A DNA stretch of 64,000 bases, taken from Luteolibacter luteus (GTDB lineage: Bacteria; Verrucomicrobiota; Verrucomicrobiia; Verrucomicrobiales; Akkermansiaceae). The notes under the pieces were generated by a model that saw nothing but the letters and a program-made list of their open reading frames with translations, did no database searches and was not told the DNA's origin. The translations under genes were made by a program, and so were the position numbers. Positions 53,000 through 62,646 of this stretch are shown piece after piece (position 1 is the first letter of the stretch; every line of letters begins with the position of its first letter). The stretch lies in assembly GCF_012913485.1 (NCBI RefSeq), contig NZ_CP051774.1, positions 1,674,001 through 1,738,000 on the forward strand. Direction: 5' to 3'.

Positions 53000-54925
53000 T
53001 CAGAGCTGCAAACCGTAGCTGCGGCCGCCGATCCCTTCGTACCAGCGGACGTAGGCGGCATTCACCGTGGCGTAGCCACCGGAGGTGGGATAGTCGCCGG
53101 TGAAATACCAGTCCCCGCAGGGCCCCTTCACGGAGGCGTGGAGGTTTTCGATGGTCTGGAAGATGACTTCGACCTCGCCGTCCCACTCGATGTCCTCCGG
53201 AGAAACCATCCGGCTAATCTCGGCAGATATTTCCTCGTCGGTGAAGGCTTCATAAACTGCCTTCACGCGGTTCACCATCTGCCCGACGGGCTTCTGGAGC
53301 TCGCTGCGGCAGTCTTCGTAGATCTGGTCGAGCAGCGCTTGGCGACCCGCGCGGCGATGGAGTGCGACCGCGGCTTGGAAGGCGATGAACTTGCCAAGCT
53401 CCGACATGTCGATGCCATAGCAGTCAGGATAGCGGATCTGCGGGGCAGTGGAGCAGACCACGATTTTCCGCGGCTGGGTGCGGGCCAAGATCTTGAGAAT
53501 CGACTTCTTCAGGGTGGTGCCGCGGACAATCGAGTCGTCCAAGGCGACCAGTGCATCGTCGTTACGCACCACCCCGTAGGTGATATCGTAAACATGGGAG
53601 ACGAGCTGGTCCCGGCCCTTCTCCTGCGCGATGAAGGTGCGCATCTTGATGTCCTTGTGCGCGATCTTTTCGCCACGCGGCCAATTCCGCAGGATCAGAT
53701 CATCCAAGGCTTCAGGGGTGAGTTCGCCATTTGCCTGGGCTTCGAGGATCGCGGAACGGACCTCCTGCCGGCGGAACAAGCGCAAGCCGTCCATCAGGCC
53801 ATAGTAGGCGGTCTCCGCGGTATTCGGAATGAAGGAGAAGACCGCCTTGTCGAAGCTGCCGCCGATCGCCTTCATGATCTGAGGCACCAGCGAGGCCCCC
53901 ATGGCCTTCCGCTCGCGGTAGATCTGGGGATCATTGCCGCGTGAGAAGTAGATCTTCTCGAAGGAGCACGGGGTGTACTTCTGCGGCGGGGAAAAGGCGG
54001 TATCGGAGATCGTACCGTCGGACTTGATCGTGATGACCGAGCCGGGATCCACCGCCTTTACCTGGGAAGCGTCGGCCTCGAACACGGTCATGAGCGGCAC
54101 TCGCTCGGAGGCGAAGGCGATCACCTCATCCGTCACCAGCATATGGCATGGGCGGATCCCGCGAGGGTCCCGCATCACGAACATATCGCCGTTACCCACC
54201 ACGCCACAGATCGAATAGCCACCGTCCCAAGGCTGGGCCGATTCACCGACGATGCGGGCGAGGTCGAGCTCGGAAGAAATGCGGTCCGGCATATCGCGGC
54301 CATCCACGCCCTCGTCCCGGAGCTTCCGGTAGAGATCGGTATGGGCCTCATCCAGATGGAAGCCGATTTCTTCCAGCACGGTCTGGGTATCGGTGCCGAA
54401 GACCGGGTGCTGGCCGCGCTCGACGAGCACCTGGTTCAGCTCCGCGGCATTGGTCATGTTGAAATTGCCCATGACCATGAGCGTGCGGGTCGGCCAGTTG
54501 CTGCGGCGCAAATACGGATGGCAGGAGCCTTCGTCGAATTCGCCGGAGGTGCCATAGCGCAGGTGACCGACCAAGACTTCACCGCCAAAGTCGCAGTGTT
54601 CCTTGATCGAGTCCGGACGGTCGGGATGCAAGATCCCCTTCCGCGCCATCTTGTGGAAGGACTTCATCTCCTTCCGGAAAATATTCGCCAGACCATCCCG
54701 CTCGCTGTCACGGCGGCGGAAGATATACGGCTGGCCGAGCGGCATGTTCAGCTTCGCGCAGCCGATACCCACGCCATCCTGGCCGCGGTTGTGCTGCTTT
54801 TCCATCAGCAGGAACAGCTTCTGGAAACCCCACAGCGCGGTGCCGTAGCGGTCGTAGTAATAAGCCAACGGTTTGCGGAGCCGGACGGCAGCGATTCCGC
54901 ATTCGTGCTTCAAAAAGTCGCTCAT
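53000..54925 (-). CDS. purF: Amidophosphoribosyltransferase, long form
   Basis: A 641-residue enzyme for the first committed step of purine synthesis. The glutaminase nucleophile Cys lies at residue 9 (KHECGIAAVRL), so an eight-residue propeptide must be removed, as in Bacillus PurF. The PRPP loop is VALDDSIVRGTTLKKS. It is longer than the 480-residue classical enzyme and matches the type seen in Bacteroidetes and PVC bacteria, with extra segments in the glutaminase half and a C-terminal extension (GGYATVNAAYVRWYEG). It follows purM by 174 bases on the same strand. Confidence 0.92.
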   Translation of the reverse strand: MSDFLKHECGIAAVRLRKPLAYYYDRYGTALWGFQKLFLLMEKQHNRGQDGVGIGCAKLNMPLGQPYIFRRRDSERDGLANIFRKEMKSFHKMARKGILHPDRPDSIKEHCDFGGEVLVGHLRYGTSGEFDEGSCHPYLRRSNWPTRTLMVMGNFNMTNAAELNQVLVERGQHPVFGTDTQTVLEEIGFHLDEAHTDLYRKLRDEGVDGRDMPDRISSELDLARIVGESAQPWDGGYSICGVVGNGDMFVMRDPRGIRPCHMLVTDEVIAFASERVPLMTVFEADASQVKAVDPGSVITIKSDGTISDTAFSPPQKYTPCSFEKIYFSRGNDPQIYRERKAMGASLVPQIMKAIGGSFDKAVFSFIPNTAETAYYGLMDGLRLFRRQEVRSAILEAQANGELTPEALDDLILRNWPRGEKIAHKDIKMRTFIAQEKGRDQLVSHVYDITYGVVRNDDALVALDDSIVRGTTLKKSILKILARTQPRKIVVCSTAPQIRYPDCYGIDMSELGKFIAFQAAVALHRRAGRQALLDQIYEDCRSELQKPVGQMVNRVKAVYEAFTDEEISAEISRMVSPEDIEWDGEVEVIFQTIENLHASVKGPCGDWYFTGDYPTSGGYATVNAAYVRWYEGIGGRSYGLQL

Positions 54926-55099
54926 GGGTGGCTGGGGACCAAAGAGGTGGGACCGGGACGGGACAAGTGGCGCAAATCAAGGACCCTGCGGACGGGCAAG
55001 ACCGCAGGGGAGTACAGACCGGAAAAGGCGGCCGGAGAAAACGGAAATAGTGGTTCGCGTGGGATCGCGTCCATTCACGGGGATGAGAGACCGTCTTGG

Positions 55100-56095
55100 T
55101 TACTCGCCGCGGACTTTCACCCGAACGCCCTCGGTGTCAACCAAGGTACCCAAAATCGTTCCACCCGGGCCGGCAGAGAGGATCGCTTCCGCCTGATCCG
55201 GCGAAACGATGGCCACCCAGCCGATGCCCATGTTGAAGGTGTGGAAGCGGTCTTCGGAGTCGACGTGAGCGAGCAGCTTGTCGATGCCCGGCAGTTCCCA
55301 CTTCGGAATCTCCAGATCGGCACCAAAGCCGCGGAAGAGGCGCTCCAGATTCTCCGGGAGACCCCCACCCGTGATGTGGGCGAAGGCCTTCGGCTTCACG
55401 CCTGCGGCACGAATATCGCGCACGACGTCGTGGTAAAGACGGGTCGGCTCAAGGAAGCCGAGAAGTTCATCATCGGAAACGCAGCCCGGATTTTCGCGCA
55501 ATACGCGGCGGACGAGGCTCCAGCCGTTTGCATGGATACTGTCCGACTTGTAGCCGACAAGCACATCGCCCACCTGGAGGGTGGAAGGATCCACCAGCTC
55601 CGGCTTTTCGGCGCAGCCGATGCAGAAACCGGAAAGCTCGATCACGTCCGCGGGGACAATGCCTGGCATTTCCGCGGTTTCACCGCCGGCCAAGATGCAG
55701 TCGCAGGAAGCGAGGTAATCACACATCCCCGCGATGAGGCGCGTGATCTTCTCTTCATCCAGCGCGGCGATGCCGATGTAGTCGAGAAAGAGCAAGGGAT
55801 CACCCCCGGTGGTCAGGATGTCATTCACGCTCATCGCCACCAGATCCTTGCCCGCAATCTCCAAGAGATCGTGCTCAAGAAGCAGTTCGAGTTTCGTGCC
55901 GACACCATCGCACCCCGTGACAATGACCGGCTCCTTATAGGAACTGAGGTCGTAGCACGCGGCGAAGAGCCCGAAAGCTCCGAGGAGCTTGCGGTTCTGC
56001 TGCGTGCGGGCCACGTGGCTCTTGATATCACCCACCAGGGCGGCCGCTCTGCGCGTGTCCACCCCGGCCTGCTGGTAAGTCAGCTTTCCTCCCAT
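55100..56095 (-). CDS. purM: Phosphoribosylformylglycinamidine cyclo-ligase
   Basis: A 331-residue AIR synthetase. The ATP-binding glycine motif is TGCDGVGTKLELL and the HITGGGLPENLERLF motif is typical. Length is normal. It begins MGGKLTYQQAGVDTRRA. It sits upstream of purF in what is probably a purine operon; purB is elsewhere in the window. Confidence 0.96.
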   Translation of the reverse strand: MGGKLTYQQAGVDTRRAAALVGDIKSHVARTQQNRKLLGAFGLFAACYDLSSYKEPVIVTGCDGVGTKLELLLEHDLLEIAGKDLVAMSVNDILTTGGDPLLFLDYIGIAALDEEKITRLIAGMCDYLASCDCILAGGETAEMPGIVPADVIELSGFCIGCAEKPELVDPSTLQVGDVLVGYKSDSIHANGWSLVRRVLRENPGCVSDDELLGFLEPTRLYHDVVRDIRAAGVKPKAFAHITGGGLPENLERLFRGFGADLEIPKWELPGIDKLLAHVDSEDRFHTFNMGIGWVAIVSPDQAEAILSAGPGGTILGTLVDTEGVRVKVRGE

Positions 56096-56328
56096 GCTTC
56101 GCTCGGTGCCGGGGTTGTAACAGGGGACCCCCCTCCGTCACGCGGAAAAACCGCGAAATGAAACACAGGGGGAGAAATTTGAGAAAAGCCCGGCGATTCA
56201 AGGCCCTCCACGAAGCGACAAAGAGCCTGAAGCAAAGCCGCCAAGCCTCATAAGATCGCCCACGGAAGACCTCCAGACGACGACAGCACCCTAGGAACAA
56301 AAATTTTTGCCCTTCTTGAATGTTTTAT

Positions 56329-56371
56329 AGGACAAATGGTCGTTTGTCCTGTAGAATACCTGCGACAAATG
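56329..56371 (+). promoter_or_regulatory. Operator-like repeats upstream of the ABC/pilus operon
   Basis: AGGACAAA (56329-56336) and TTTGTCCT (56343-56350) form a perfect 8-bp inverted repeat with six bases between. GACAAATG recurs as a direct repeat at 56331 and 56364, 33 bases apart (about three helical turns). The 465-base gap (56096-56560) is AT-rich compared with the rest and holds no gene I can see. TTGAGT/TAGAAA at 56511-56538 is a weak promoter candidate. Confidence 0.45.
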
Positions 56372-56560
56372 TTGAATTTCGAGGCCGAGAGACCACCTTC
56401 ATCGGCTGAAGACCAACACGTTTGGAAAATGTTCAAAAATTTATTGCCTGGTTCGCAAAAAATTATTAAAGCCTAGATCCAACGGCGCACCAAATATTTA
56501 ATTAAACTTGAGTATTTGGCCGCCTTCACTAGAAAGATCAGCGAAATCATCGCATAGCGA

Positions 56561-57211
56561 ATGAAATCTCCCTCCCCAGTTTTGACGCTTAAAGCGGGCC
56601 TGACCATTGGTTACGGCGAGCCGCTTGCTTCAGCTGAGAAGGACATCTCGCTGGATGGTGGTACTCACTTCCTGATCGCCCGGAATGGTCGCGGCAAGAC
56701 CACCCTGCTTCGCACGCTCGCGAAGACTTTGAAGCAGTTGGACGGCGCGTTTGAAGCAAAGGGAAAGACCCAGTATCTCCCGGAAGACCTCCGGTTCGAC
56801 CCTGAAATCACGGTCGAAGGAATCTTCAAATCACTCCTTTCCTCCGCCAGCCGCAAGGCCGCACTCGATCTCGCCGCACGCGTGGAGCTCGATGTGAAGA
56901 AGCCCTATGGCAAGCTTTCCACCGGCAACCGCCGCAAGACCCACCTGATCGTCGCCGAGTACTCGGTGGACCAAGAGGGCGGGAACATCCTGCTGCTCGA
57001 CGAGCCGTTCAGCGGCCTCGATGCCTACGCCCGCGAGATCTTCGAGAGCATCTGGCGCGACAGCTCCGACAAGGTGCTTCGTCTGGTGAGCTGTCACCCG
57101 GACTACGACTCGATGGGAATGCCCAGCGCGATCGTGATCCAAGGCCACGCCATCCACCACACGGTGGGAGCCGATCAGACCTGGAGCCAGCTCAAGTCCC
57201 AGTTGAACTAA
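56561..57211 (+). CDS. ABC-2-type transporter ATP-binding protein (PilH-like by context)
   Basis: A 216-residue ATPase. Walker A is ARNGRGKTT, the signature is divergent (KLSTGNRRKTHL), and Walker B is ILLLDEPFSGLD. Its short size and single domain fit exporters of the ABC-2 class. Six bases separate it from a six-helix permease, followed by an anchored protein and type IV pilus-like genes. In Myxococcus, pilGHI encode such a transporter plus accessory protein needed for pilus assembly; the parallel is contextual and not proven by sequence. Confidence 0.88.
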   Translation: MKSPSPVLTLKAGLTIGYGEPLASAEKDISLDGGTHFLIARNGRGKTTLLRTLAKTLKQLDGAFEAKGKTQYLPEDLRFDPEITVEGIFKSLLSSASRKAALDLAARVELDVKKPYGKLSTGNRRKTHLIVAEYSVDQEGGNILLLDEPFSGLDAYAREIFESIWRDSSDKVLRLVSCHPDYDSMGMPSAIVIQGHAIHHTVGADQTWSQLKSQLN

Positions 57212-57217
57212 CAAGTC

Positions 57218-57985
57218 ATGCGACTCTTCCGCCTCACAACCGCCACGCTGCTCCGACGCAAGTCGTGGGTGATTTGTGCGTTTGCGGTGGGGGTGCTGCC
57301 CTTCCTGCTGCAGCAGATCTCCAGCGGAACGGAGAATCCAGCCCTGCTCAAGCCGGCGATCGCCCAAGCCACTTGGGCGATGGCACTGCTCTGCGCGATC
57401 TTCTGGGGCTTCTTCACCGCTGCCAAGCAGGGGGAATCCAATGCCCGCTCCGGACTGGGGGAATATTTCCTGACCACCGGCGTTTCCGCGAGCCGCCAGC
57501 TCTTCGAGATGTGGCTTTCGGTGTTCTCCTTTCTGGCACCGCTGCCCCTCATTGCCGCTGCCGTCTGCATCCTCGCCGCCAGTCCCGGACTTCCGGACGA
57601 GCGCAGCATGTGGCTGGCCACGAATTTCCAATACGCGATGCTTTATCTGGTGGTGATGGCACCCCTGATCGCACTCGCCATCGCCGTGGCTTCCCGTTTC
57701 GGGAGCATCACCGGCTTCCTCACTTCCAGCGCGCTGGCCGTCTACGGACTCTACGGCGTCGGCTACCTGAAACTGCTGGGAAATCTCGAAAGCAACGCCC
57801 TGCTGAAGTGGGTGTGGGCATACTCGCCGCACTACCATTTCGCTGATCCGACCGAGCGCCTCCGCTACAAGCTGGGAGCCATCGCATGGGACAAGTTCCC
57901 CCTGCTGCTGGCCTACTTCGGCGGCATCCTGCTCGTCTACACCGCACTCTCACGACTCATTTTCCGCGCCCGTACTACCGCCTAA
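57218..57985 (+). CDS. ABC-2-type permease (PilI-like by context)
   Basis: A 255-residue protein with six membrane helices and a basic start (MRLFRLTTATLLRRK), the usual layout of ABC-2 permeases. It lies between its ATPase and the anchored CxxC protein and is probably translated with both. Substrate unknown. Confidence 0.83.
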   Translation: MRLFRLTTATLLRRKSWVICAFAVGVLPFLLQQISSGTENPALLKPAIAQATWAMALLCAIFWGFFTAAKQGESNARSGLGEYFLTTGVSASRQLFEMWLSVFSFLAPLPLIAAAVCILAASPGLPDERSMWLATNFQYAMLYLVVMAPLIALAIAVASRFGSITGFLTSSALAVYGLYGVGYLKLLGNLESNALLKWVWAYSPHYHFADPTERLRYKLGAIAWDKFPLLLAYFGGILLVYTALSRLIFRARTTA

Positions 57986-58036
57986 GTCCTGCATCTCCCT
58001 ACACCCAACTCCTGAACCGCAAGCTCGCTGCCCAAT

Positions 58037-58909
58037 ATGAAGCTTCGCAACCTCACGATCACCTCGCTGCTCGCCGTTTCCGGCGTGGCATTGTGGTCGT
58101 ATGGTGCCATGAAGCTGGCAGAGGGCGGCCAGTTCGACTACCGCCCGAATCCCCTGGGCCTCAAGGAAAGCCCCTACGGCCAGGTGATCGCACTCGCGGT
58201 GCAAGGAGAGATCGACTCGGACTGGCATGGCGCCGACATCGCCGGGAACGGACACATCTGCACGGAATGCGGCCATGATCACGGTGCCCAAGGCGATGCC
58301 AACTGCACCCAAACGCCACAGGAGCGAGGCGCAGAGCCGAAGACCTTGATCGCGAAGCTGGAGCAGGCAACCAGCGAGCGCACGAACGGACGACCTCCGA
58401 CCCCGGGCCACAAGTTCTATCTCCGCCGCCAGGTGGAGGACCGCCTGCGGATGGCATGGGAGCTCGATCCCTCCAACTACGGGAACTACAACTCCTATCA
58501 GCTTTTCCTTACCGAGCCTTCCGTCGGCACTCGTCCTGTCCTCACCGACACGGTCAAGAAGGTCGCCGAGCGGACGATCAAATACTGCCTGGAGGAGACC
58601 TCCGATCCGCGCCCCGCGCTGACTGCCGCTTCCGCCGCCGGCAATATCCTCGAGCTGATGTTCATCCATCGGGAAGAGGAGCACTACACCATCGACCAGA
58701 TGCGCTCGCTCCTGAAGCTGATGGATTACTCGATCTCAAAACATCACGATCTAAAGAGCCGCTGGATGCAAAGCGGAGACCTAGAGCGCCTCTCTCCGGC
58801 CCGGATCGAAGAGATGGAAACCCGCCTGGCCTTCGTCGAGCACATGAGGGAAGCCTCGGACAAAACCATCCAGCGTCTCTCCAGCACGGAAATCAGCTCG
58901 AAGTTCTGA
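58037..58909 (+). CDS. Membrane-anchored CxxC protein in the ABC/pilus operon
   Basis: A 290-residue protein with a membrane anchor (about residues 7-25) and a periplasmic body that is mostly helical. A metal-binding-like cluster lies at residues 73-90 (HICTECGHDH, then C90). No known domain is recognised. It is placed 51 bases after the permease and 33 bases before the PilT-like gene, so it bridges the two parts of the operon. By position it would be the PilG counterpart of a PilGHI-type system. Confidence 0.75.
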   Translation: MKLRNLTITSLLAVSGVALWSYGAMKLAEGGQFDYRPNPLGLKESPYGQVIALAVQGEIDSDWHGADIAGNGHICTECGHDHGAQGDANCTQTPQERGAEPKTLIAKLEQATSERTNGRPPTPGHKFYLRRQVEDRLRMAWELDPSNYGNYNSYQLFLTEPSVGTRPVLTDTVKKVAERTIKYCLEETSDPRPALTAASAAGNILELMFIHREEEHYTIDQMRSLLKLMDYSISKHHDLKSRWMQSGDLERLSPARIEEMETRLAFVEHMREASDKTIQRLSSTEISSKF

Positions 58910-58942
58910 CCGGACCACACCCGTCCTTTCTTTTCCAATCCC

Positions 58943-60217
58943 ATGTTCACCGCCGTCCACGAACCACCACCACTTCCGGTTAGCAATGCCCCGGCGATGG
59001 TCCCCCGTTTCGCACCGGGGATGGATGGCCCGACGCTGCTTGCGATCATCTTCCGCACCTGTAAGGAGGTCCGCGTTTCGGACATCCAGATGCGGGTGGA
59101 TCGCCCGGTCTACATCCACACCAACAAGGGCGTGGAGAAGCTTGATTTCCTAGGCATACTGAACGCGGCCCACATGGACGAGATCCTGAAGGAACTCATC
59201 CGCAACCGCGAGAGCGGGAGCCATGGCTTCGGTGAGGAAGAGAATGTCCAACTCCGTGCCGAGGACAAGATCGCCAATGCGATCCGGGATTTCTCGGAGA
59301 GGAAAGTTGCGGACTTCTCGTGCGATGGTATCCCTATGGGTGCCAACGGCGAGCGCTCCGGGCGCCTCCGTATCCAAGCTCACCTCAGCTCTTCCGGCCT
59401 CGGCATCACCTGCCGTATCCTGAATGACTTCATCCCGGAATTGGAAAGCCTCGGCATCGACGAGGACACCAATGTGGTCTTGCGCCAAGCGGTGCAGAAG
59501 CGCGCCGGACTCTGCCTTGTGACCGGCCCGACCGGTTCCGGCAAATCGACCACCCTCGCCGCCTTGATCGATTGGCTACGCCGCAACCACGGCAAGCACA
59601 TCGTGACGGTGGAGGACCCGATCGAATATCAGTATCCCGACGACATGGAGGATCCGGTCTATCCGGGCCGCCGCGTCGCTTGCCCCAGCGTGGTGACGCA
59701 GCAGGAAGTCGGCCGGGATGTCCACTCCTACCGCCAGGGACTGAAAGACGTGCTGCGTAAAGCGCCCCACGTGATCCTGCTGGGGGAAATCCGTGACCGC
59801 GAGGCCATGGAGACCTGCATGGAAGCCGCCCAGACCGGTCACCTCGTCCTCTCCACGCTTCACACCACTGGTGCGGTCAAGACCATCGGCCGTATCCTCG
59901 AACTCTATCCGAAGGAGAATCACTCCGCGGTCCTTTCCCGCCTTTCGGAAATCCTCATTTTCATCCACTCGCAAGGCCTCCTCAACGGGGTGCACAAGCG
60001 GGTGCTGACCTACGAATTCCTGCAGAACAACGACGACGCCGTCTCCTCCGCGATCACCAACTACGATGGCGGGGCCCGCTCGCTCGAAGACGTGATCCGC
60101 AGGGCCGGAAACATCGAATGGGATGCGAACCTGCGCCGGCTGCTCCGCCAGGGCCTCATCACCGAACAGACTCTCGAGAACGCACGAATGAACCGCGACG
60201 ATTCAGAAATCCTCTGA
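58943..60217 (+). CDS. Type IV pilus/type II secretion ATPase, PilT-like
   Basis: A 424-residue secretion ATPase. Walker A is GPTGSGKST (about residues 195-203), the Asp box is VTVEDPIEY, the Walker B segment is VILLGEIRD and the His box is GHLVLSTLHTTGA. The short N-terminal domain and lack of a tetracysteine zinc site make it PilT/PilU-like and not PilB/GspE-like, so it should be the retraction-type motor; no extension ATPase is in the window. It is followed by a prepilin gene. Confidence 0.92.
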   Translation: MFTAVHEPPPLPVSNAPAMVPRFAPGMDGPTLLAIIFRTCKEVRVSDIQMRVDRPVYIHTNKGVEKLDFLGILNAAHMDEILKELIRNRESGSHGFGEEENVQLRAEDKIANAIRDFSERKVADFSCDGIPMGANGERSGRLRIQAHLSSSGLGITCRILNDFIPELESLGIDEDTNVVLRQAVQKRAGLCLVTGPTGSGKSTTLAALIDWLRRNHGKHIVTVEDPIEYQYPDDMEDPVYPGRRVACPSVVTQQEVGRDVHSYRQGLKDVLRKAPHVILLGEIRDREAMETCMEAAQTGHLVLSTLHTTGAVKTIGRILELYPKENHSAVLSRLSEILIFIHSQGLLNGVHKRVLTYEFLQNNDDAVSSAITNYDGGARSLEDVIRRAGNIEWDANLRRLLRQGLITEQTLENARMNRDDSEIL

Positions 60218-60281
60218 GTTCAGCCGGGCGATCTCCCGCCGATACAAAGAAAAAGACACACCCAAAGACAACACACCATAC

Positions 60282-60692
60282 ATGAAACTGACACGTACCT
60301 CCAAGCGCGCAAGCGGCATGACCCTCCTCGAACTTACGGTGGTTATCCTCGTCCTGCTTTCGCTCATCTCCATTCTCTTCGTCGGCGCCCGCGCCTGGAA
60401 GAAGGGTTCCGATCGCTCGGCCAACATCATGAACATCCGCAACGTGCAGCAAGCTGTGCGTGCGCACCAGAACATGAACGGCCTCTCCGAAGGCAACCCG
60501 CTTGAAGATACCATCATCTTCGGCAACGGCACCACCGAAGGCTACCTCAAGGAGCCCATCCCGCCGTCGACCGACATCGCTGGCGCCTACACCTACCTGG
60601 GCACCGTGCCGGCCATCGGTATCCTCTACATCACCAACGCGACCGGCAACGCCGACTACGCTCCGGCCACCACCACCTACGCCGATTGGTGA
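60282..60692 (+). CDS. Type IV prepilin-like protein (positional Amuc_1102 counterpart)
   Basis: A 136-residue prepilin. A 12-residue basic leader (MKLTRTSKRASG) ends in Gly before M13, and Glu is at +5 of the mature protein (MTLLELTVVILVLLS), the class III signal needed for prepilin peptidase and pilus assembly. The hydrophobic helix continues into an alpha1-C helix, followed by a small beta-rich head without cysteines. In Akkermansia the equivalent position is held by Amuc_1102. A strong hairpin follows. Confidence 0.9.
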   Translation: MKLTRTSKRASGMTLLELTVVILVLLSLISILFVGARAWKKGSDRSANIMNIRNVQQAVRAHQNMNGLSEGNPLEDTIIFGNGTTEGYLKEPIPPSTDIAGAYTYLGTVPAIGILYITNATGNADYAPATTTYADW

Positions 60693-60744
60693 TCAGTTCC
60701 CTTTCGGCCTGATCCAGAGTGTCAGGTTCGAAACCAGCCATTAT

Positions 60745-60770
60745 CTCCCGCCCGTTCCGACGGGCGGGAG
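60745..60770 (+). terminator. 11-bp hairpin after the prepilin gene
   Basis: CTCCCGCCCGT (60745-60755) and ACGGGCGGGAG (60760-60770) form a perfect stem with a TCCG tetraloop, 52 bases after the prepilin stop and 69 before the next start. There is no U-run, so it is more likely to protect the 3' end of the prepilin message or attenuate transcription than to stop it fully. Confidence 0.5.
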
Positions 60771-60839
60771 ACCCCTCTCTGAAGTTCCCCCCGAGCTTAG
60801 TCCCCCCGCCGATGGTCCCACCCTTATCCACCCTTTCCC

Positions 60840-62627
60840 TTGGTCGCCAACCAACATCCCGCGGGTCTCAACCCCCTCCAGCGCTTTCGCCAGGCTGGAG
60901 CCATCCTTCGCGGTACCAGCCGAGCAACGAATCCGGCATGGTATCAGAGCGCGCTTGAGCTTGATCTCCAGCTCCACCTGCGCGTCGATGGTTCCACTGT
61001 CGATTCCCGTATCTTTGACCGCCGTACAAAGGCGTGGAGCGCTGGCCCCCAGCTCGATGAGTCGGTCACGACTGATCCTTCCCTGATCCCTGCCTTCGCG
61101 GGAGCGGTTCTTGAAACCGCCCGACGCGCCAATGCACAGGCGATCGGTATCGTCCTTCATGTGGCGGACGAATTTGCCACCTCCGAACTGAAGCCCGAAC
61201 TGGACAATCCGGGGGCACTTGCGGAACTCCGCACCACCATCGAGTCCGATCCAAAGGCGGTCCTCGATGACGCCTCCGTTTCCACCACGGACAATAGCTG
61301 GCGTCTCATCCCCTACCCTGCTGCAGGCAGCGAGGCGATCGCCACCACCATCTCGATCAGCCATCGCTGGTGGTCCTTCCTCGACGGCATCCGGAGCTTC
61401 GGCGAAGAAAACAATTTCCCGATCGTCACCCGTGCGCTGAGCGCCCCGCTGATGTGCCTGATGGCCTTCGCGGACGTAAAGCAGGATCCGGTGACGCGAC
61501 CGATGATCGCGATCCTTCCTTATCCGCGGTTCACGGTCCTTGCATTCTTCAACGAGCACGGCGATCTCCGTCTGCTGCGCACGCTGCAGCACCGCGGCCA
61601 GCGCCGCCCGACGAATCTCCGCCACGCCACCTCCACGACGGCCGCGGCCCTTGAGCTGGCAGATCCGGAGATCCACATCATCCACATCGGCGAGCCGACC
61701 GATCCCCAGCTTGTCGCGGATGTGCAGATCGTCTTCCCCGCAACCTCGATCCATGAGGTGACTTGGGCGGGAACCCGCTATCAGGAAGCGGCTTCGCCGA
61801 TGGTCTTCCCGGAGCCTCTCATCGCTTCGAGCGTGGCGGTTCCCTCGGAGACTCCCTTGGCCTCCTCGCACACCTTCGTGGTGCTGCGGAATGAAGGCTG
61901 GGCGAGCCAGGACTTCCTGCCGATGGACAGGGAAACCTCCGAACGTTTCCCCACCCGTGGTGAAATGAAGCTCCTGCGTACCGCGCGCTACGCACGCGTG
62001 GCTTTCGCCGGTGCAGCTGCTCTTGCCCTCTGCTGGGTAGGTGCCGCGGTGGTCGCGATGGTCCGCCAGCCGGAGTGGGCCTTCAATGCATCGGATGCCC
62101 AGGTGGGCAAACAGCGCCTCAGCATGGTGACCTCCGAGCGCACCCGCATTGATCACTGGGACAATCTGCTGGAGGACCGGTCCAAGGCTTGGGTCTCCAT
62201 GGAATTGCTCTCCATCATGTTCCCGGAGAAGAGCGGCTTCCTAGCCAAGAGCTTCAACCACACGATCCGCACCGAATCCACGCCGGGTCAGGCGAAGGCC
62301 GGCTTCATCAAGGAGTGGAAGATCACCGGGCTCGCCCGTGAACAAGCGCTCGAGCGTCTCGCGACGCTCAACACCCGCGACGGTATCTCGGCGGTCTTCA
62401 GCGAAGTGGCGAAGGTCACCGGCAACGGAGCTTTCCGCCCCGACATGCCGAGCCGCAGCCTGGTGGTAAACGTGCGCACCTTGGAGAACTCCGGCTACAA
62501 GCCGGGACCAGAGGACGAAATGAACGCCTTGGATGAGGCGACCTATCCTTTCTCCTTCGATCTCACGATCACCCAGCGCTTCGAATCATCCGATCCGATG
62601 GCGGTAACCGCTTCCAAGGCTCCCTAA
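60840..62627 (+). CDS. PilM/PilN-like pilus assembly protein (positional Amuc_1101 counterpart)
   Basis: A 595-residue protein. The N-terminal two thirds (to about residue 375) resemble the actin-like PilM/GspL cytoplasmic fold without a clear ATP site. One membrane helix lies at about 387-407, followed by a coiled segment and a periplasmic ferredoxin-like domain of the PilN/GspL type. It thus looks like PilM fused to PilN. The start is uncertain: the TTG at 60840 is the first possible codon after an in-frame stop, and it has no good ribosome-binding site. Confidence 0.75.
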   Translation: MVANQHPAGLNPLQRFRQAGAILRGTSRATNPAWYQSALELDLQLHLRVDGSTVDSRIFDRRTKAWSAGPQLDESVTTDPSLIPAFAGAVLETARRANAQAIGIVLHVADEFATSELKPELDNPGALAELRTTIESDPKAVLDDASVSTTDNSWRLIPYPAAGSEAIATTISISHRWWSFLDGIRSFGEENNFPIVTRALSAPLMCLMAFADVKQDPVTRPMIAILPYPRFTVLAFFNEHGDLRLLRTLQHRGQRRPTNLRHATSTTAAALELADPEIHIIHIGEPTDPQLVADVQIVFPATSIHEVTWAGTRYQEAASPMVFPEPLIASSVAVPSETPLASSHTFVVLRNEGWASQDFLPMDRETSERFPTRGEMKLLRTARYARVAFAGAAALALCWVGAAVVAMVRQPEWAFNASDAQVGKQRLSMVTSERTRIDHWDNLLEDRSKAWVSMELLSIMFPEKSGFLAKSFNHTIRTESTPGQAKAGFIKEWKITGLAREQALERLATLNTRDGISAVFSEVAKVTGNGAFRPDMPSRSLVVNVRTLENSGYKPGPEDEMNALDEATYPFSFDLTITQRFESSDPMAVTASKAP

Positions 62628-62646
62628 CCCCCTCCGACCCACCACC

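Noticed and set aside
60722..60745. GGTTCGAA, as in a tRNA T-loop, after the prepilin gene
   Set aside because: No acceptor, D-arm or anticodon stem can be formed with the surrounding bases; the neighbouring hairpin does not fit a tRNA.
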